This document shows, in pieces, positions 9,627 to 17,521 of a stretch of 64,000 nt of DNA. Both the position numbers and the translations under genes were made by a program. The DNA is from Pseudobdellovibrio sp031428275 (GTDB taxonomy: Bacteria > Bdellovibrionota > Bdellovibrionia > Bdellovibrionales > Bdellovibrionaceae). Where the stretch lies: assembly GCA_031428275.1 (NCBI GenBank), contig JANPPC010000016.1:1-64000 (forward strand). Reading direction: 5' to 3'. Position 1 is the stretch's first letter; the number at the start of each line of letters is the position of its first letter. Under the pieces are notes generated by a model. That model saw only the letters and a list, made by a program, of their open reading frames with translations, did not search any database and was not told where the DNA came from.

Positions 9627-9635
9627 TTATCCACA
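9627..9635 (+). promoter_or_regulatory. DnaA box, exact consensus
   Basis: TTATCCACA, a perfect match to the DnaA box consensus, in the dnaA-dnaN gap. Both this box and the next are followed by TCGTTT, so the repeated unit is longer than the box itself. Confidence 0.85.
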
Positions 9636-9650
9636 TCGTTTCGAGCTAGG

Positions 9651-9659
9651 TTATCCACA
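9651..9659 (+). promoter_or_regulatory. DnaA box, exact consensus
   Basis: Second perfect TTATCCACA, 24 bp from the first and in the same orientation, about two helical turns away. It is 20 bp from the dnaA stop codon. A further degenerate box (TTTTCCACT, 9663-9671) abuts it. Confidence 0.85.
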
Positions 9660-9679
9660 TCGTTTTCCACTACCCACAA

Positions 9680-11080
9680 TCATAAACCAGTAACATTGTG
9701 GATTTGGTTGATTAAGTCATCGATATCATTCTTGAATTGGGCATCTTTGTTCTGTAGATTCTCGATTTTTTCTAAAGAGCTAATGACTGTTGTATGATCT
9801 TTTCCGCCAAATGCCTTGCCAATATCCACTAAGGATTTGTCTAAAAACTTTTTGATTAAATACATAGCGATCTGTCGCGGTACGACGATTGGCTTTGCAC
9901 GGCTGGTTGATTTTAAGTCACTTACACGAATTTTAAAATGTTCAGAAACAATGCGCTGAATTTCTTCGATGCTAATCGTTACTGTATTTTCATGGTGCGC
10001 TAAAACTTTACGCGCCAATTCTAAATTGATTTGCAAACCCTGAAGTTCTGAATACATTTTAATTTTTTTTAAATTTCCCTCAAGTTCACGAATCGACTTT
10101 TTAGAAATACGTGCGATATACTGGATTGTATCTTCAGATATACGAATATTAAAATTTTCAGCTTTGTAGCGCAAAATAGCGATGCGGGTTTCAAGGTCAG
10201 GCATCGTGATATCTGCAATTAAACCGCGCTCAAGACGTGTGCGTGAACGGTCTTCTAAACCCAGGATATCTTTAGGCATACGATCACTAGCCAGGATAAC
10301 TTGGCGTTTTTTCTCGATAAAAGTATTTATGGTATGAAAGAACTCTTCTTGAACGGCTTCGCCTCGCCCGATGTACTGGACATCATCGACGACAATAATG
10401 TCTGAATTTTCGCGGTATTTTTGTCTAAACTTATCCATTTCTTGGCGCCGAATCGCTGAGACACACTCATTTAAAAAGCGCTCTGCCGAAATATAGGTAA
10501 TGCGTAAGTGTGGGTAATTCTTCCGAATTTGATTTGCCGCAGCGTTTAGTAAATGCGTTTTACCCATTCCGGACGGCCCGTATATAAAGAGGGGATTGTA
10601 ATCATCTGCCCCTGGGTTTTGCGATACATTATAAGTAGCCGCGTGCGCAAACTCAGAGTTCTTACCAACGACAAATGTAGAAAAGGTAAAATCTTCATTA
10701 ATATTTTCGATCGGTTTTGCTGCCTGAACTTGCACAATAGGACGAGAATTATTTTGAAAAATTTGATCTGCGTTCTGCATAACATCTTGTAATGACGTAT
10801 TATAATCGCTAGCGACCTTGCCGGTTACGACAAATTCAACTTCTAATGCTTGGCCAGAAACTAACGCAAGCTCTTGGCCGATTTTTTCTTTTAAGTGCTC
10901 ATTGACGTAAAAGAAGAAAAATTGGTTAGGAACGCCCAGGATCACTTTAAGTACATCATTTACTTTTTCAGTTTTGATTAATTCGATTGGATCCAACCAG
11001 TTCTCTAATAGCTTGTTGGTGCCGTTCTTATTTTTCATGGAGGACTTGATCTGACTCCAAAATGAACTATTCATTTCCAT
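9680..11080 (-). CDS. dnaA: Chromosomal replication initiator protein DnaA
   Basis: This AAA+ initiator binds DnaA boxes and melts the origin. It has an N-terminal DnaB/regulator-binding domain, then the AAA+ domain with Walker A GPSGMGKT (about residues 167-174) and Walker B VVDDVQYI. The C-terminal domain IV carries the DNA-binding signature GGKDHTTVISS. I chose ATG 11080 (466 residues) because GAGGGGGG sits 5 bp upstream; an in-frame ATG at 11101 has no such site and would add seven residues. It is divergent from rpmH, with a probable autoregulatory DnaA-box repeat in the gap. Confidence 0.97.
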   Translation of the reverse strand: MEMNSSFWSQIKSSMKNKNGTNKLLENWLDPIELIKTEKVNDVLKVILGVPNQFFFFYVNEHLKEKIGQELALVSGQALEVEFVVTGKVASDYNTSLQDVMQNADQIFQNNSRPIVQVQAAKPIENINEDFTFSTFVVGKNSEFAHAATYNVSQNPGADDYNPLFIYGPSGMGKTHLLNAAANQIRKNYPHLRITYISAERFLNECVSAIRRQEMDKFRQKYRENSDIIVVDDVQYIGRGEAVQEEFFHTINTFIEKKRQVILASDRMPKDILGLEDRSRTRLERGLIADITMPDLETRIAILRYKAENFNIRISEDTIQYIARISKKSIRELEGNLKKIKMYSELQGLQINLELARKVLAHHENTVTISIEEIQRIVSEHFKIRVSDLKSTSRAKPIVVPRQIAMYLIKKFLDKSLVDIGKAFGGKDHTTVISSLEKIENLQNKDAQFKNDIDDLINQIHNVTGL

Positions 11081-11105
11081 GTGTGCCCCCCTCAGGACCA
11101 TGAAG

Positions 11106-11133
11106 AGATAACAACATAGGTCCGAGTTATCAA
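11106..11133 (-). promoter_or_regulatory. Putative dnaA promoter
   Basis: On the minus strand, TTGATA (11133-11128) and TTATCT (11111-11106) are spaced by 16 bp, about 26 bp before the dnaA start. The -35 lies inside the DnaA-box-like sequence at 11127-11135, which would let DnaA repress its own gene. Consensus match is moderate; not proven. Confidence 0.4.
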
Positions 11134-11150
11134 CATCCGAGTTAGCAATC
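11121..11150 (+). repeat. Tandem 15-bp repeat with DnaA-box-like cores
   Basis: Two directly adjacent 15-bp units, TCCGAGTTATCAACA and TCCGAGTTAGCAATC, are identical at 12 of 15 positions. Each holds a DnaA-box-like 9-mer (TTATCAACA, one mismatch to consensus; TTAGCAATC, weak). They lie between the divergent dnaA and rpmH starts and overlap the likely dnaA promoter. Confidence 0.6.
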
Positions 11151-11152
11151 TG

Positions 11153-11182
11153 TTGACCTCAATGCCGCGTTGTGCTTTATTT
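11153..11182 (+). promoter_or_regulatory. Putative rpmH operon promoter
   Basis: TTGACC (11153-11158) and TTTATT (11176-11181) with a 17-bp spacer, giving a start site about 65 bp before rpmH. The -35 matches the sigma-70 consensus at five of six positions and the -10 at four of six. Confidence 0.45.
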
Positions 11183-11254
11183 CTAACTCACTTTAATTAG
11201 CGAGTGCTGATTATTTTTGCAATTGACGTTATGACGTCGTAGAAGAGGTTTTCA

Positions 11255-11407
11255 ATGAGCAAACGTACATACCAACCAAGTAACAAGCGTCGCGCTAAAA
11301 CACATGGTTTCAGATCTAAAATGGCCACTGCTGCCGGACGTAAATTAGTAAATCGTCGCCGCGCAAAAGGTCGTAAAAAATTGACCGTAACTACTGGTGG
11401 CAAATAA
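11255..11407 (+). CDS. rpmH: 50S ribosomal protein L34
   Basis: This is a 50-codon gene. The product starts MSKRTYQPS, contains KRRAKTHGFRSKM and GRKLVNRRRAKGRKKL, and is strongly basic, all diagnostic of L34. It is a structural protein of the large ribosomal subunit. AGAAGAGG precedes the ATG. It heads the conserved rpmH-rnpA-yidD-yidC series and overlaps rnpA by 11 bp. Confidence 0.97.
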   Translation: MSKRTYQPSNKRRAKTHGFRSKMATAAGRKLVNRRRAKGRKKLTVTTGGK

Positions 11408-11732
11408 GGTTTATCCTCTTAAGAGATCATCGAATTTCAAAGAAGCAGCTCTTGGTGGTAAAAAGCAAAGACTGACTTCTTGGGTTACCCTTCACATTAT
11501 AGATTCCGCTGATGCTAAAAACTATTTTGGCATAACTGCGTCTGGAAAAGTCGGTAACGCCATAATTCGAAATAAACTCAAAAGATGGGTTCGCAACTGT
11601 GTACGAACTGAAACTTGGCCTGAAAAACTTCAAGCAAAAACCATCGTGTTTGTGTTTAGACCACAAACTAAAGAGTCCTTTTATTACGACCTTAAATTTC
11701 AAGAATTTCTTGAGCTTTACAAAAAAATCTAG
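11397..11732 (+). CDS. rnpA: Ribonuclease P protein component
   Basis: This basic protein cofactor helps the RNase P RNA bind pre-tRNA. The 111-residue product has the family core: a beta strand ending YFGITASGKVGNAIIRNKLKR (residues 43-63 approx.) with the RNR-type motif as RNKLKRWVRN. The start is GTG at 11397 inside the end of rpmH, with no clear ribosome site, which points to translational coupling to L34. It is followed by yidD. Confidence 0.93.
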   Translation: MANKVYPLKRSSNFKEAALGGKKQRLTSWVTLHIIDSADAKNYFGITASGKVGNAIIRNKLKRWVRNCVRTETWPEKLQAKTIVFVFRPQTKESFYYDLKFQEFLELYKKI

Positions 11733-11982
11733 CTCTAAAAACACACTAAATACTTTAGCCTTCGTTTTTGTGCGTTTTTATCAAGCCACTTTTTCGCAAT
11801 TTTTAGGTGGGCGCTGTCGCTATTATCCGTCGTGCTCTCACTATGCGGTTGAAGCCTATGAAAACTTTACATTTCTTCGTGCAACTCAACTTGTATTTTT
11901 AAGGTTTATAAGTTGTCATCCGCTCAGTAAAAAACAGTTTTATGATCCCGTTCCTATTATAGAAAGAAATTCTTATGAATAA
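11710..11982 (+). CDS. yidD: Membrane protein insertion efficiency factor YidD
   Basis: The conserved YidD core RFYQATFSQFLGG, then RCRYYPSCSHYA and FISCHPLS, is plainly visible, with the family's three cysteines. The protein is a small inner-membrane-associated factor that aids YidC-dependent insertion. The start is uncertain: the frame is open back to 11599 deep in rnpA. I chose TTG 11710 to keep the overlap with rnpA small, but a GTG just before RFYQ is also possible. It overlaps yidC by 8 bp. Confidence 0.85.
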   Translation: MSFTKKSSSKNTLNTLAFVFVRFYQATFSQFLGGRCRYYPSCSHYAVEAYENFTFLRATQLVFLRFISCHPLSKKQFYDPVPIIERNSYE

Positions 11983-13567
11983 TCAAAACGAATCTCCTTT
12001 TGGTAATCCTCGTTTTCTAATTTCGATAGTGGTTGTTTTTTTATTTTTATGGGGCTGGCAGTATTACGTTAGTAAAAACTACGCCACGACTCCGGCAACA
12101 GTTTCTGCTCAAAGCACGGATAGCGCTCAGCACATTCAAAAATCTAAAAAGAATGACGATACTCCAAAAACTTTTCCGAATGAAAGTGCAACTTCAGCAG
12201 AAATCAAAGCAGCAACTACAGCTGAAGAGAAAACTTTTATTTACGAAGATGCTGAAGTTAAATGGCAATTATCCTCTAACGGAATGGGTTTAAGCTCATT
12301 CGAGTTGAAAAAATATTTCGATCGCAACAACGCCCCAATTACATATGCCTCAACAGAAAAACTATTCACTATCGAGGCAAATTTCGAAAAGTTAAACTTT
12401 GCGATCACTAAAGTTAGTGACGTAGAGTTTACGGGCACAGCCACAATCGGAGATAAACCGATTAAGCGCACGATCAAATACAATAAAGATTTAATGTACT
12501 TCATATCTACGACTGAGTTTGAGCCCGGCTTAAATTCAATCAGCTACGTTTTTTCAGATAAAAAGCATGTGGTGGCATCGGGGAATTTTTTGATGCCTTC
12601 CTTCGAGAAACAAGACTTTTTGTTTCTTGAGGCGGGGAAAGTTTCAACCGAGCACATCTCGGGTTTGAAAGATTCTGAGACTTTTGCCAAGTCAGCGTCT
12701 AATACATCATTGGCTTCAATTAATAGTCAGTATTTTACTCAGGCAGCAATAGATAAATCAGAGATTCTTCCGTCAGCCGCAATGAGTGTTAAAAATTCGT
12801 TAGCGCAAATGACTTTGAATTATGATTTAAAAAATTCTCAAATGAAGTCGATCAATCAAATCTATTTCGTTGGCCCAAAATTGGGTGAAAATCTTCGTAA
12901 AATCGATCCGATTTTATCTGAAGTCATGGATTACGGCATGTTCGGCTTTATCGCTAAGCCGTTATTAGCATTACTTAAACTAATGCATCAGTTGCTGGGT
13001 AACTGGGGCCTAGCAATCATTGCCTTAACATTAGTTGTTCGCTTGATTATGCTTCCGTTCAATATTCTTTCTTTTAAATCAGCGCGCGCCATGCAGAAAG
13101 CGCAACCGCACTTAGCGGCGATTCGCGAGAAGTATAAGAACGACCCAATGCGCGTAAATAAAGAAACAATGGCCGTCATGAAAGAACACAAAGCGAACCC
13201 GCTTAGCGGATGTTTGCCGATGTTGATTCAAATTCCGGTGTTCTTTGCGTTATGGAAGACGATTGGTTCAAGCATCGAAATCTATCAGCAACCATTTTTT
13301 GGCTGGATTACGGATTTAAGTGCGCACGATCACTTCTTTGTGTTACCGGTTTTAATGGGTGTTACGATGTACTTTCAGCAAAAATTAACTCCGACGACGA
13401 TGGATCCGATGCAGGCTAAAATTCTTAATTTTATGCCGATCATTTTTACTTTGTTTATGTTGAGTCTACCAAGCGGACTAACACTGTATAACTTTATCAG
13501 TGCTTTGTTTGGCGTGATTCAGCAGTATTTTTTATTAAAAGACAAATCAGCAAAAAAAACTGTTTAA
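11975..13567 (+). CDS. yidC: Membrane protein insertase YidC
   Basis: The 530-residue protein has the Gram-negative layout: an N-terminal membrane helix (about 12-29), a large periplasmic domain (about 60-330), and the conserved C-terminal insertase core of five helices starting near GFIAKPLLALLKLMH. The core includes the amphipathic hairpin MQKAQPHLAAIREKYKND and the LSGCLPMLIQIPVF segment. It inserts proteins such as ATPase subunit c and respiratory subunits, both encoded in this window. It is coupled to yidD by an 8-bp overlap. Confidence 0.97.
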   Translation: MNNQNESPFGNPRFLISIVVVFLFLWGWQYYVSKNYATTPATVSAQSTDSAQHIQKSKKNDDTPKTFPNESATSAEIKAATTAEEKTFIYEDAEVKWQLSSNGMGLSSFELKKYFDRNNAPITYASTEKLFTIEANFEKLNFAITKVSDVEFTGTATIGDKPIKRTIKYNKDLMYFISTTEFEPGLNSISYVFSDKKHVVASGNFLMPSFEKQDFLFLEAGKVSTEHISGLKDSETFAKSASNTSLASINSQYFTQAAIDKSEILPSAAMSVKNSLAQMTLNYDLKNSQMKSINQIYFVGPKLGENLRKIDPILSEVMDYGMFGFIAKPLLALLKLMHQLLGNWGLAIIALTLVVRLIMLPFNILSFKSARAMQKAQPHLAAIREKYKNDPMRVNKETMAVMKEHKANPLSGCLPMLIQIPVFFALWKTIGSSIEIYQQPFFGWITDLSAHDHFFVLPVLMGVTMYFQQKLTPTTMDPMQAKILNFMPIIFTLFMLSLPSGLTLYNFISALFGVIQQYFLLKDKSAKKTV

Positions 13568-13579
13568 AGGGGAGATAAT

Positions 13580-14143
13580 ATGGCTGGATTTTTTAGCAAG
13601 CTATTTGGTGGCAGCGCCGACAAGAAAAATGATCTTGAATCCGTTGTGGAAGCAACACTGAACGGTATTCTTGAAAAAGGTAACTTTGATTTATCGTACG
13701 AATTAGATCTTTCAAAAAAAGATGATATTACTGAAGTTAAAATTGAATTTTCAGGCGCGGACGATGTTTTATTAAAAGACTTTAAAGGTCAGCTGCTTGA
13801 TGCGATTCAGTTGATCGTGAAGCGTGTTACTCAGCACCATTTTTCTGATGTGCAAACAAACGTTATTGTAGACTGTGGCGGATATCGTGAAGAGTCAGAA
13901 GCGGCTCTTATCGAGCGTGCTGAGCACTTAAAAACGATTGCGATTGAACAAGGGAAATCAGTTTACTACCGCGCCTTGCCTCCGAAAGAACGCAAAGTCG
14001 TGCATCAATATCTTGCGCAAGATGGGCGAGTAAAAAGCCGATCGTTAGGTGACGGACTTTATAAAAAAATTAAAATCTACCCAGCTAAATCTACAACTGA
14101 AGCTTCTGAAAACGATGCTTTAGCTGAAGAAACAAAAGTCTAG
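13580..14143 (+). CDS. KhpB/Jag-like RNA-binding protein, short form with degenerate KH loop
   Basis: The 187-residue protein sits directly after yidC, the usual place for khpB (jag). The C-terminal R3H domain is intact, with R138-x3-H142 in KERKVVH. The KH-II region (about 35-100) aligns around LLDAIQLIV, but the GxxG RNA-binding loop reads DFKG (67-70), so the first glycine is lost. The long Jag-N domain is absent; only a short MAGFFSKLFGG leader precedes. KhpB proteins bind RNA and regulate cell division or envelope growth in Gram-positives. Function here is inferred. Ribosome site GGGGAGA. Confidence 0.8.
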   Translation: MAGFFSKLFGGSADKKNDLESVVEATLNGILEKGNFDLSYELDLSKKDDITEVKIEFSGADDVLLKDFKGQLLDAIQLIVKRVTQHHFSDVQTNVIVDCGGYREESEAALIERAEHLKTIAIEQGKSVYYRALPPKERKVVHQYLAQDGRVKSRSLGDGLYKKIKIYPAKSTTEASENDALAEETKV

Positions 14144-14161
14144 AAAGTTTATTAGGATTTT

Positions 14162-15568
14162 ATGCGGATTCGAAATGAAGAAACGATCTGTGCCATTTCG
14201 ACTCCGCCGGGTAAGGGCGGTATAGCGGTTATTCGTGTTAGCGGGCCGCAAGCTTTGGCGACCGCAGTTAAAATAGCACCTGCGCTGCAGAAAAAATTAA
14301 CCAAACAGCTGATTGAATCTCATAAAGCTTACTTCTGCGAAATTTTTGATTCTAAAAACACTAAAGTTGACGAGGTACTTGTTACTTACTTCGTTCGCGG
14401 CAAATCTTTTACTGGCGAAGAAGTTGTCGAAATTTCCTGTCACGGCAGCGCGTACATCACACAAAAAATTCTAGATCTGCTAATTGAAAATGGCTGCTCG
14501 ATGGCCGATCGTGGCGAGTTTACATTTCGAGCGTTCATGAATAATCGAATGGATTTAGTTCAAGCTGAATCCGTTTTGTCTTTGATTGATAGCCAAAATG
14601 AACTTTCGGCAAAGATGGCCTTAAGACAGCTTGATGGGCATACCTCGAAACAATTTTTAAAATTAGAGTCTGAACTAACTTGGTGTTTGGCTCATATCGA
14701 AGCGTCGATTGATTTCTCAACTGAAGGTTTAGATATCATCGACAATTCGGTGCTGATAGAAAAAGTTAAAATTATTCTAAAAGAGATTTACCAGCTCATT
14801 AACTCGTATCAATCGGGCCGATTAATTAAAGACGGTGTAAAAGTCGTGTTAGCCGGAGAGCCGAATGTGGGTAAATCAAGCTTACTGAACATATTGCTTC
14901 AGAACGAAAAAGCGATTGTAACCGAAATCGCCGGCACGACCCGAGATATTATCGAAGGCGTGACTGTTCACGATGGGGTTAAATTTTTGGTTAGTGATAC
15001 GGCTGGGCTGCGTGAAACCAACGACCATGTAGAAAAAATAGGCGTCCACAGAAGCCGCCAGGAGGCCTTAAAAGCTGACGTCCTATGCTTCGTGTTAGAT
15101 GTAAGCGAAAGCGACTGGAAGACCTCATTCCAACTGTTTAATGACGTCGCCGGATCTAAGAATCTATTTCTGGTTAACAAGGTTGATCCGGGTATCGAAA
15201 TCTCGAAGATCCAGATCACAAAAAAATTACAACTTTATCAGTCTAATATAGACCCCGAACAGGTGATTTTGACCTCGGCGCTTGATCCCCAAGCTAGATC
15301 AAGAGTATTAGAAAGCGTGAAGTCTACAGTTGGAAGTCTTAGCTATTTAGAAGAGGCAATGATTTCGTCAGCCCGCCAGTTTGAAAAAGCTAAATACGCG
15401 GCCGATATGATTGAGATTTCACTGAAGGAACTTGAAAAAAACAGTGGTGCCGAATTCGTTGCAATGTACTTAAAAGATGCGCTTGTTTCGCTACAACAAA
15501 TTTTAGGACACGTTTACGACGATCAAATTATGGATCGCGTTTTTAAAGAGTTTTGCTTAGGTAAATAG
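14162..15568 (+). CDS. mnmE: tRNA uridine-5-carboxymethylaminomethyl GTPase MnmE
   Basis: With MnmG it modifies the wobble uridine at tRNA position 34. The 468-residue protein has the N-terminal tetrahydrofolate-binding domain (ICAISTPPGKGGIAVIRVSG), a G domain with GEPNVGKSS (about 230-238), GTTRD, DTAG and NKVD, and the C-terminal FCLGK with its conserved cysteine. It lies just before mnmG, as in many bacteria. Confidence 0.97.
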   Translation: MRIRNEETICAISTPPGKGGIAVIRVSGPQALATAVKIAPALQKKLTKQLIESHKAYFCEIFDSKNTKVDEVLVTYFVRGKSFTGEEVVEISCHGSAYITQKILDLLIENGCSMADRGEFTFRAFMNNRMDLVQAESVLSLIDSQNELSAKMALRQLDGHTSKQFLKLESELTWCLAHIEASIDFSTEGLDIIDNSVLIEKVKIILKEIYQLINSYQSGRLIKDGVKVVLAGEPNVGKSSLLNILLQNEKAIVTEIAGTTRDIIEGVTVHDGVKFLVSDTAGLRETNDHVEKIGVHRSRQEALKADVLCFVLDVSESDWKTSFQLFNDVAGSKNLFLVNKVDPGIEISKIQITKKLQLYQSNIDPEQVILTSALDPQARSRVLESVKSTVGSLSYLEEAMISSARQFEKAKYAADMIEISLKELEKNSGAEFVAMYLKDALVSLQQILGHVYDDQIMDRVFKEFCLGK

Positions 15569-15621
15569 TTTCTTAGTTCTATTTTGACTGTCGCGCCAGG
15601 GGCGTGACACATGAGGCGAGA

Positions 15622-17505
15622 ATGTCTTTATACGATATAATTGTGGTTGGTGCGGGTCACGCAGGAGTCGAAGCTTGCTTAGCATCTTCGCGCCTGGGCC
15701 TTAAAACTTTACTTTTGACAACGAACTTGGATCGCATCGCGTATATGTCGTGTAACCCTTCGATCGGTGGATTGGCAAAAGGCCACATGGTTCGCGAGAT
15801 TGATATCTTGGGTGGTCAGATGGGTATCGCCGCCGACCAATCATGTATTCAATTTAAAAGACTTAACTCTAGCCGAGGCCCGGCTGTTCGCGGCAGTCGC
15901 GCGCAATGTGATAAAAAGGTCTACTCAGACATTCAAAAAAACGCTCTGAAGACACAGCCGAATCTAGAAAGTATCGAGTGTGAAGTTAAACGGCTTCTTC
16001 TAGATGGCAATGTTTGTTGCGGAGTGGTTTTACAAGACGGCTCAACCATTAAGGCAAAAGCTGTTATTGTAACGACCGGAACATTTATGAACGGCGTTAT
16101 GCATTTCGGATTGAAGCAAGTTGCGGGCGGCCGCATTGGCGATCAAGCTTCGATTGGCTTGTCAGATCAACTTTTAAATTTTGGTTTCGAAGTAAAACGT
16201 TTGAAAACAGGAACTCCCGCGCGTCTTGATAAGAACAGTATTGACTGGAGCAAAACAACCGCCGAATACGGCGACGAAAAGTTTTTTCCATTTAGCCACA
16301 CCTCAAAGCGTGAATTTTATATGCCGCAGGTTGCTTGTTATTTGTCGAATACAAACGAAAGAACGCATGAAATTATCCGTGCAAACCTAGACAAGTCTCC
16401 GATGTTTTCGGGCATTATTGAGGGTGTGGGGCCGCGGTATTGCCCAAGTATAGAAGATAAGATTACTCGGTTTGCCGAAAGGGTTTCGCATCAGACCTTT
16501 CTTGAGCCCGAAAGCTTAACATCAGACCTAATTTATCTTCAGGGCATATCCACATCTTTGCCAGAAGAAGTTCAGGATCAATTTCTTAAAACAATTCCAG
16601 GGTTAGAGAACGTAAAAGTGATTCGATATGGTTATGCGGTTGAATACGATTACGTCGAGCCCACTCAAATTTTTCATCGTTTAGAAACTCGTATTGTTGA
16701 TAACCTTTTTTTAGCGGGCCAGATTAACGGAACAAGTGGATACGAGGAAGCAGCAGTTCAAGGTTTTGTTGCCGGGGTGAATGCCGCCCATAAAATTCTG
16801 GGCAGAGAAGAGTTTATTTTAGATCGCGACGTCGCCTATACCGGGGTTCTGATTGATGACTTGGTGACTAAGGGTACCCGCGAACCTTACCGCATGTTTA
16901 CTTCGCGCGCTGAGCATCGTTTGGTTCTGCGTGAAGACAACACGATTGATCGTTTGGCGGAAGTCTCTAGAAAGTTAGGGATTGTTTCCGAGGTTTCATT
17001 AAAAAGACTTGATGAGATTAAGGCGAAGCGCTCGAGTTTAGTGGCGCATTTAACCGAACACTCTTTGTACCCCAAGCCAGAAGTTAATGCTCAGGTCGTT
17101 AGCTTGGGAAGCGCCCCACTTAGCAAGCCACTGACTTACGCTGAATTTTTAAGGCGCCCCGAAGTTACCTTCGATATACTTAAAAGCTTGGGCGTTGAAA
17201 TTGACGATGACGTTGAGGTTACAGACGCGGTCGAAATCGAGATTAAATATTCGGGCTACATTAAGAAACAAAATGAGATTATTGAACAAACAAAAAAAAT
17301 GGAGCAGTTAGCTATTCCGTCTGATTTAGATTTCGCCTCTATTAAGGGCCTTTCGGGCGAAGAGATAGATAAACTAATTATGGTTAAGCCCCGCACCTTA
17401 GGGCAGGCCCAACGTATCAGCGGAGTAAACCCTTCAGCTTTACAAGCCATCATGATATATTTAAAGGGTCACAAGAAGTCTTCAATTCTGGCTCGGGAAT
17501 TATAA
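15622..17505 (+). CDS. mnmG: tRNA uridine modification enzyme MnmG (GidA)
   Basis: This FAD-dependent partner of MnmE has 627 residues from ATG 15622, chosen because GAGGCGAGA sits directly upstream; an in-frame GTG at 15604 is less likely. The FAD dinucleotide-binding motif GAGHAG is at residues 10-15, followed by the GidA signatures CNPSIGGLAKGH and GTSGYEEAAVQG. The C-terminal helical domain ends in the conserved region around SGVNPSALQAIMIYL. The gene order mnmE-mnmG-rsmG-parA-parB is the classic origin-proximal order. Confidence 0.97.
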   Translation: MSLYDIIVVGAGHAGVEACLASSRLGLKTLLLTTNLDRIAYMSCNPSIGGLAKGHMVREIDILGGQMGIAADQSCIQFKRLNSSRGPAVRGSRAQCDKKVYSDIQKNALKTQPNLESIECEVKRLLLDGNVCCGVVLQDGSTIKAKAVIVTTGTFMNGVMHFGLKQVAGGRIGDQASIGLSDQLLNFGFEVKRLKTGTPARLDKNSIDWSKTTAEYGDEKFFPFSHTSKREFYMPQVACYLSNTNERTHEIIRANLDKSPMFSGIIEGVGPRYCPSIEDKITRFAERVSHQTFLEPESLTSDLIYLQGISTSLPEEVQDQFLKTIPGLENVKVIRYGYAVEYDYVEPTQIFHRLETRIVDNLFLAGQINGTSGYEEAAVQGFVAGVNAAHKILGREEFILDRDVAYTGVLIDDLVTKGTREPYRMFTSRAEHRLVLREDNTIDRLAEVSRKLGIVSEVSLKRLDEIKAKRSSLVAHLTEHSLYPKPEVNAQVVSLGSAPLSKPLTYAEFLRRPEVTFDILKSLGVEIDDDVEVTDAVEIEIKYSGYIKKQNEIIEQTKKMEQLAIPSDLDFASIKGLSGEEIDKLIMVKPRTLGQAQRISGVNPSALQAIMIYLKGHKKSSILAREL

Positions 17506-17521
17506 CTTTGAGGGAATACCT

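Larger units (their letters stand above)
9470..9679. other. Putative chromosomal replication origin (oriC) between dnaA and dnaN
   Basis: This is a 210-bp non-coding gap between dnaA and dnaN. From the dnaA side it holds two exact DnaA boxes 24 bp apart, a weaker TTTTCCACG box at 9572-9580 (minus strand), a DnaA-trio-like TAG repeat at 9503-9517 and an AT-only tract at 9489-9500. That order (boxes, trio, AT-rich unwinding element, dnaN) is the arrangement known from Bacillus subtilis. Assignment as oriC is inference from this layout. The dnaA-rpmH gap (11081-11254) is a second candidate or an accessory region. Confidence 0.75.

Noticed and set aside
11180..11215. Possible CIRCE (HrcA) element before rpmH
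   Set aside because: GAGTGCTGA resembles one half-site, but the other arm does not match TTAGCACTC and rpmH is not a heat-shock gene.
11599..11709. Longer yidD starting at 11599
   Set aside because: It would overlap rnpA by 134 bp and the extra residues do not look like YidD N-termini.
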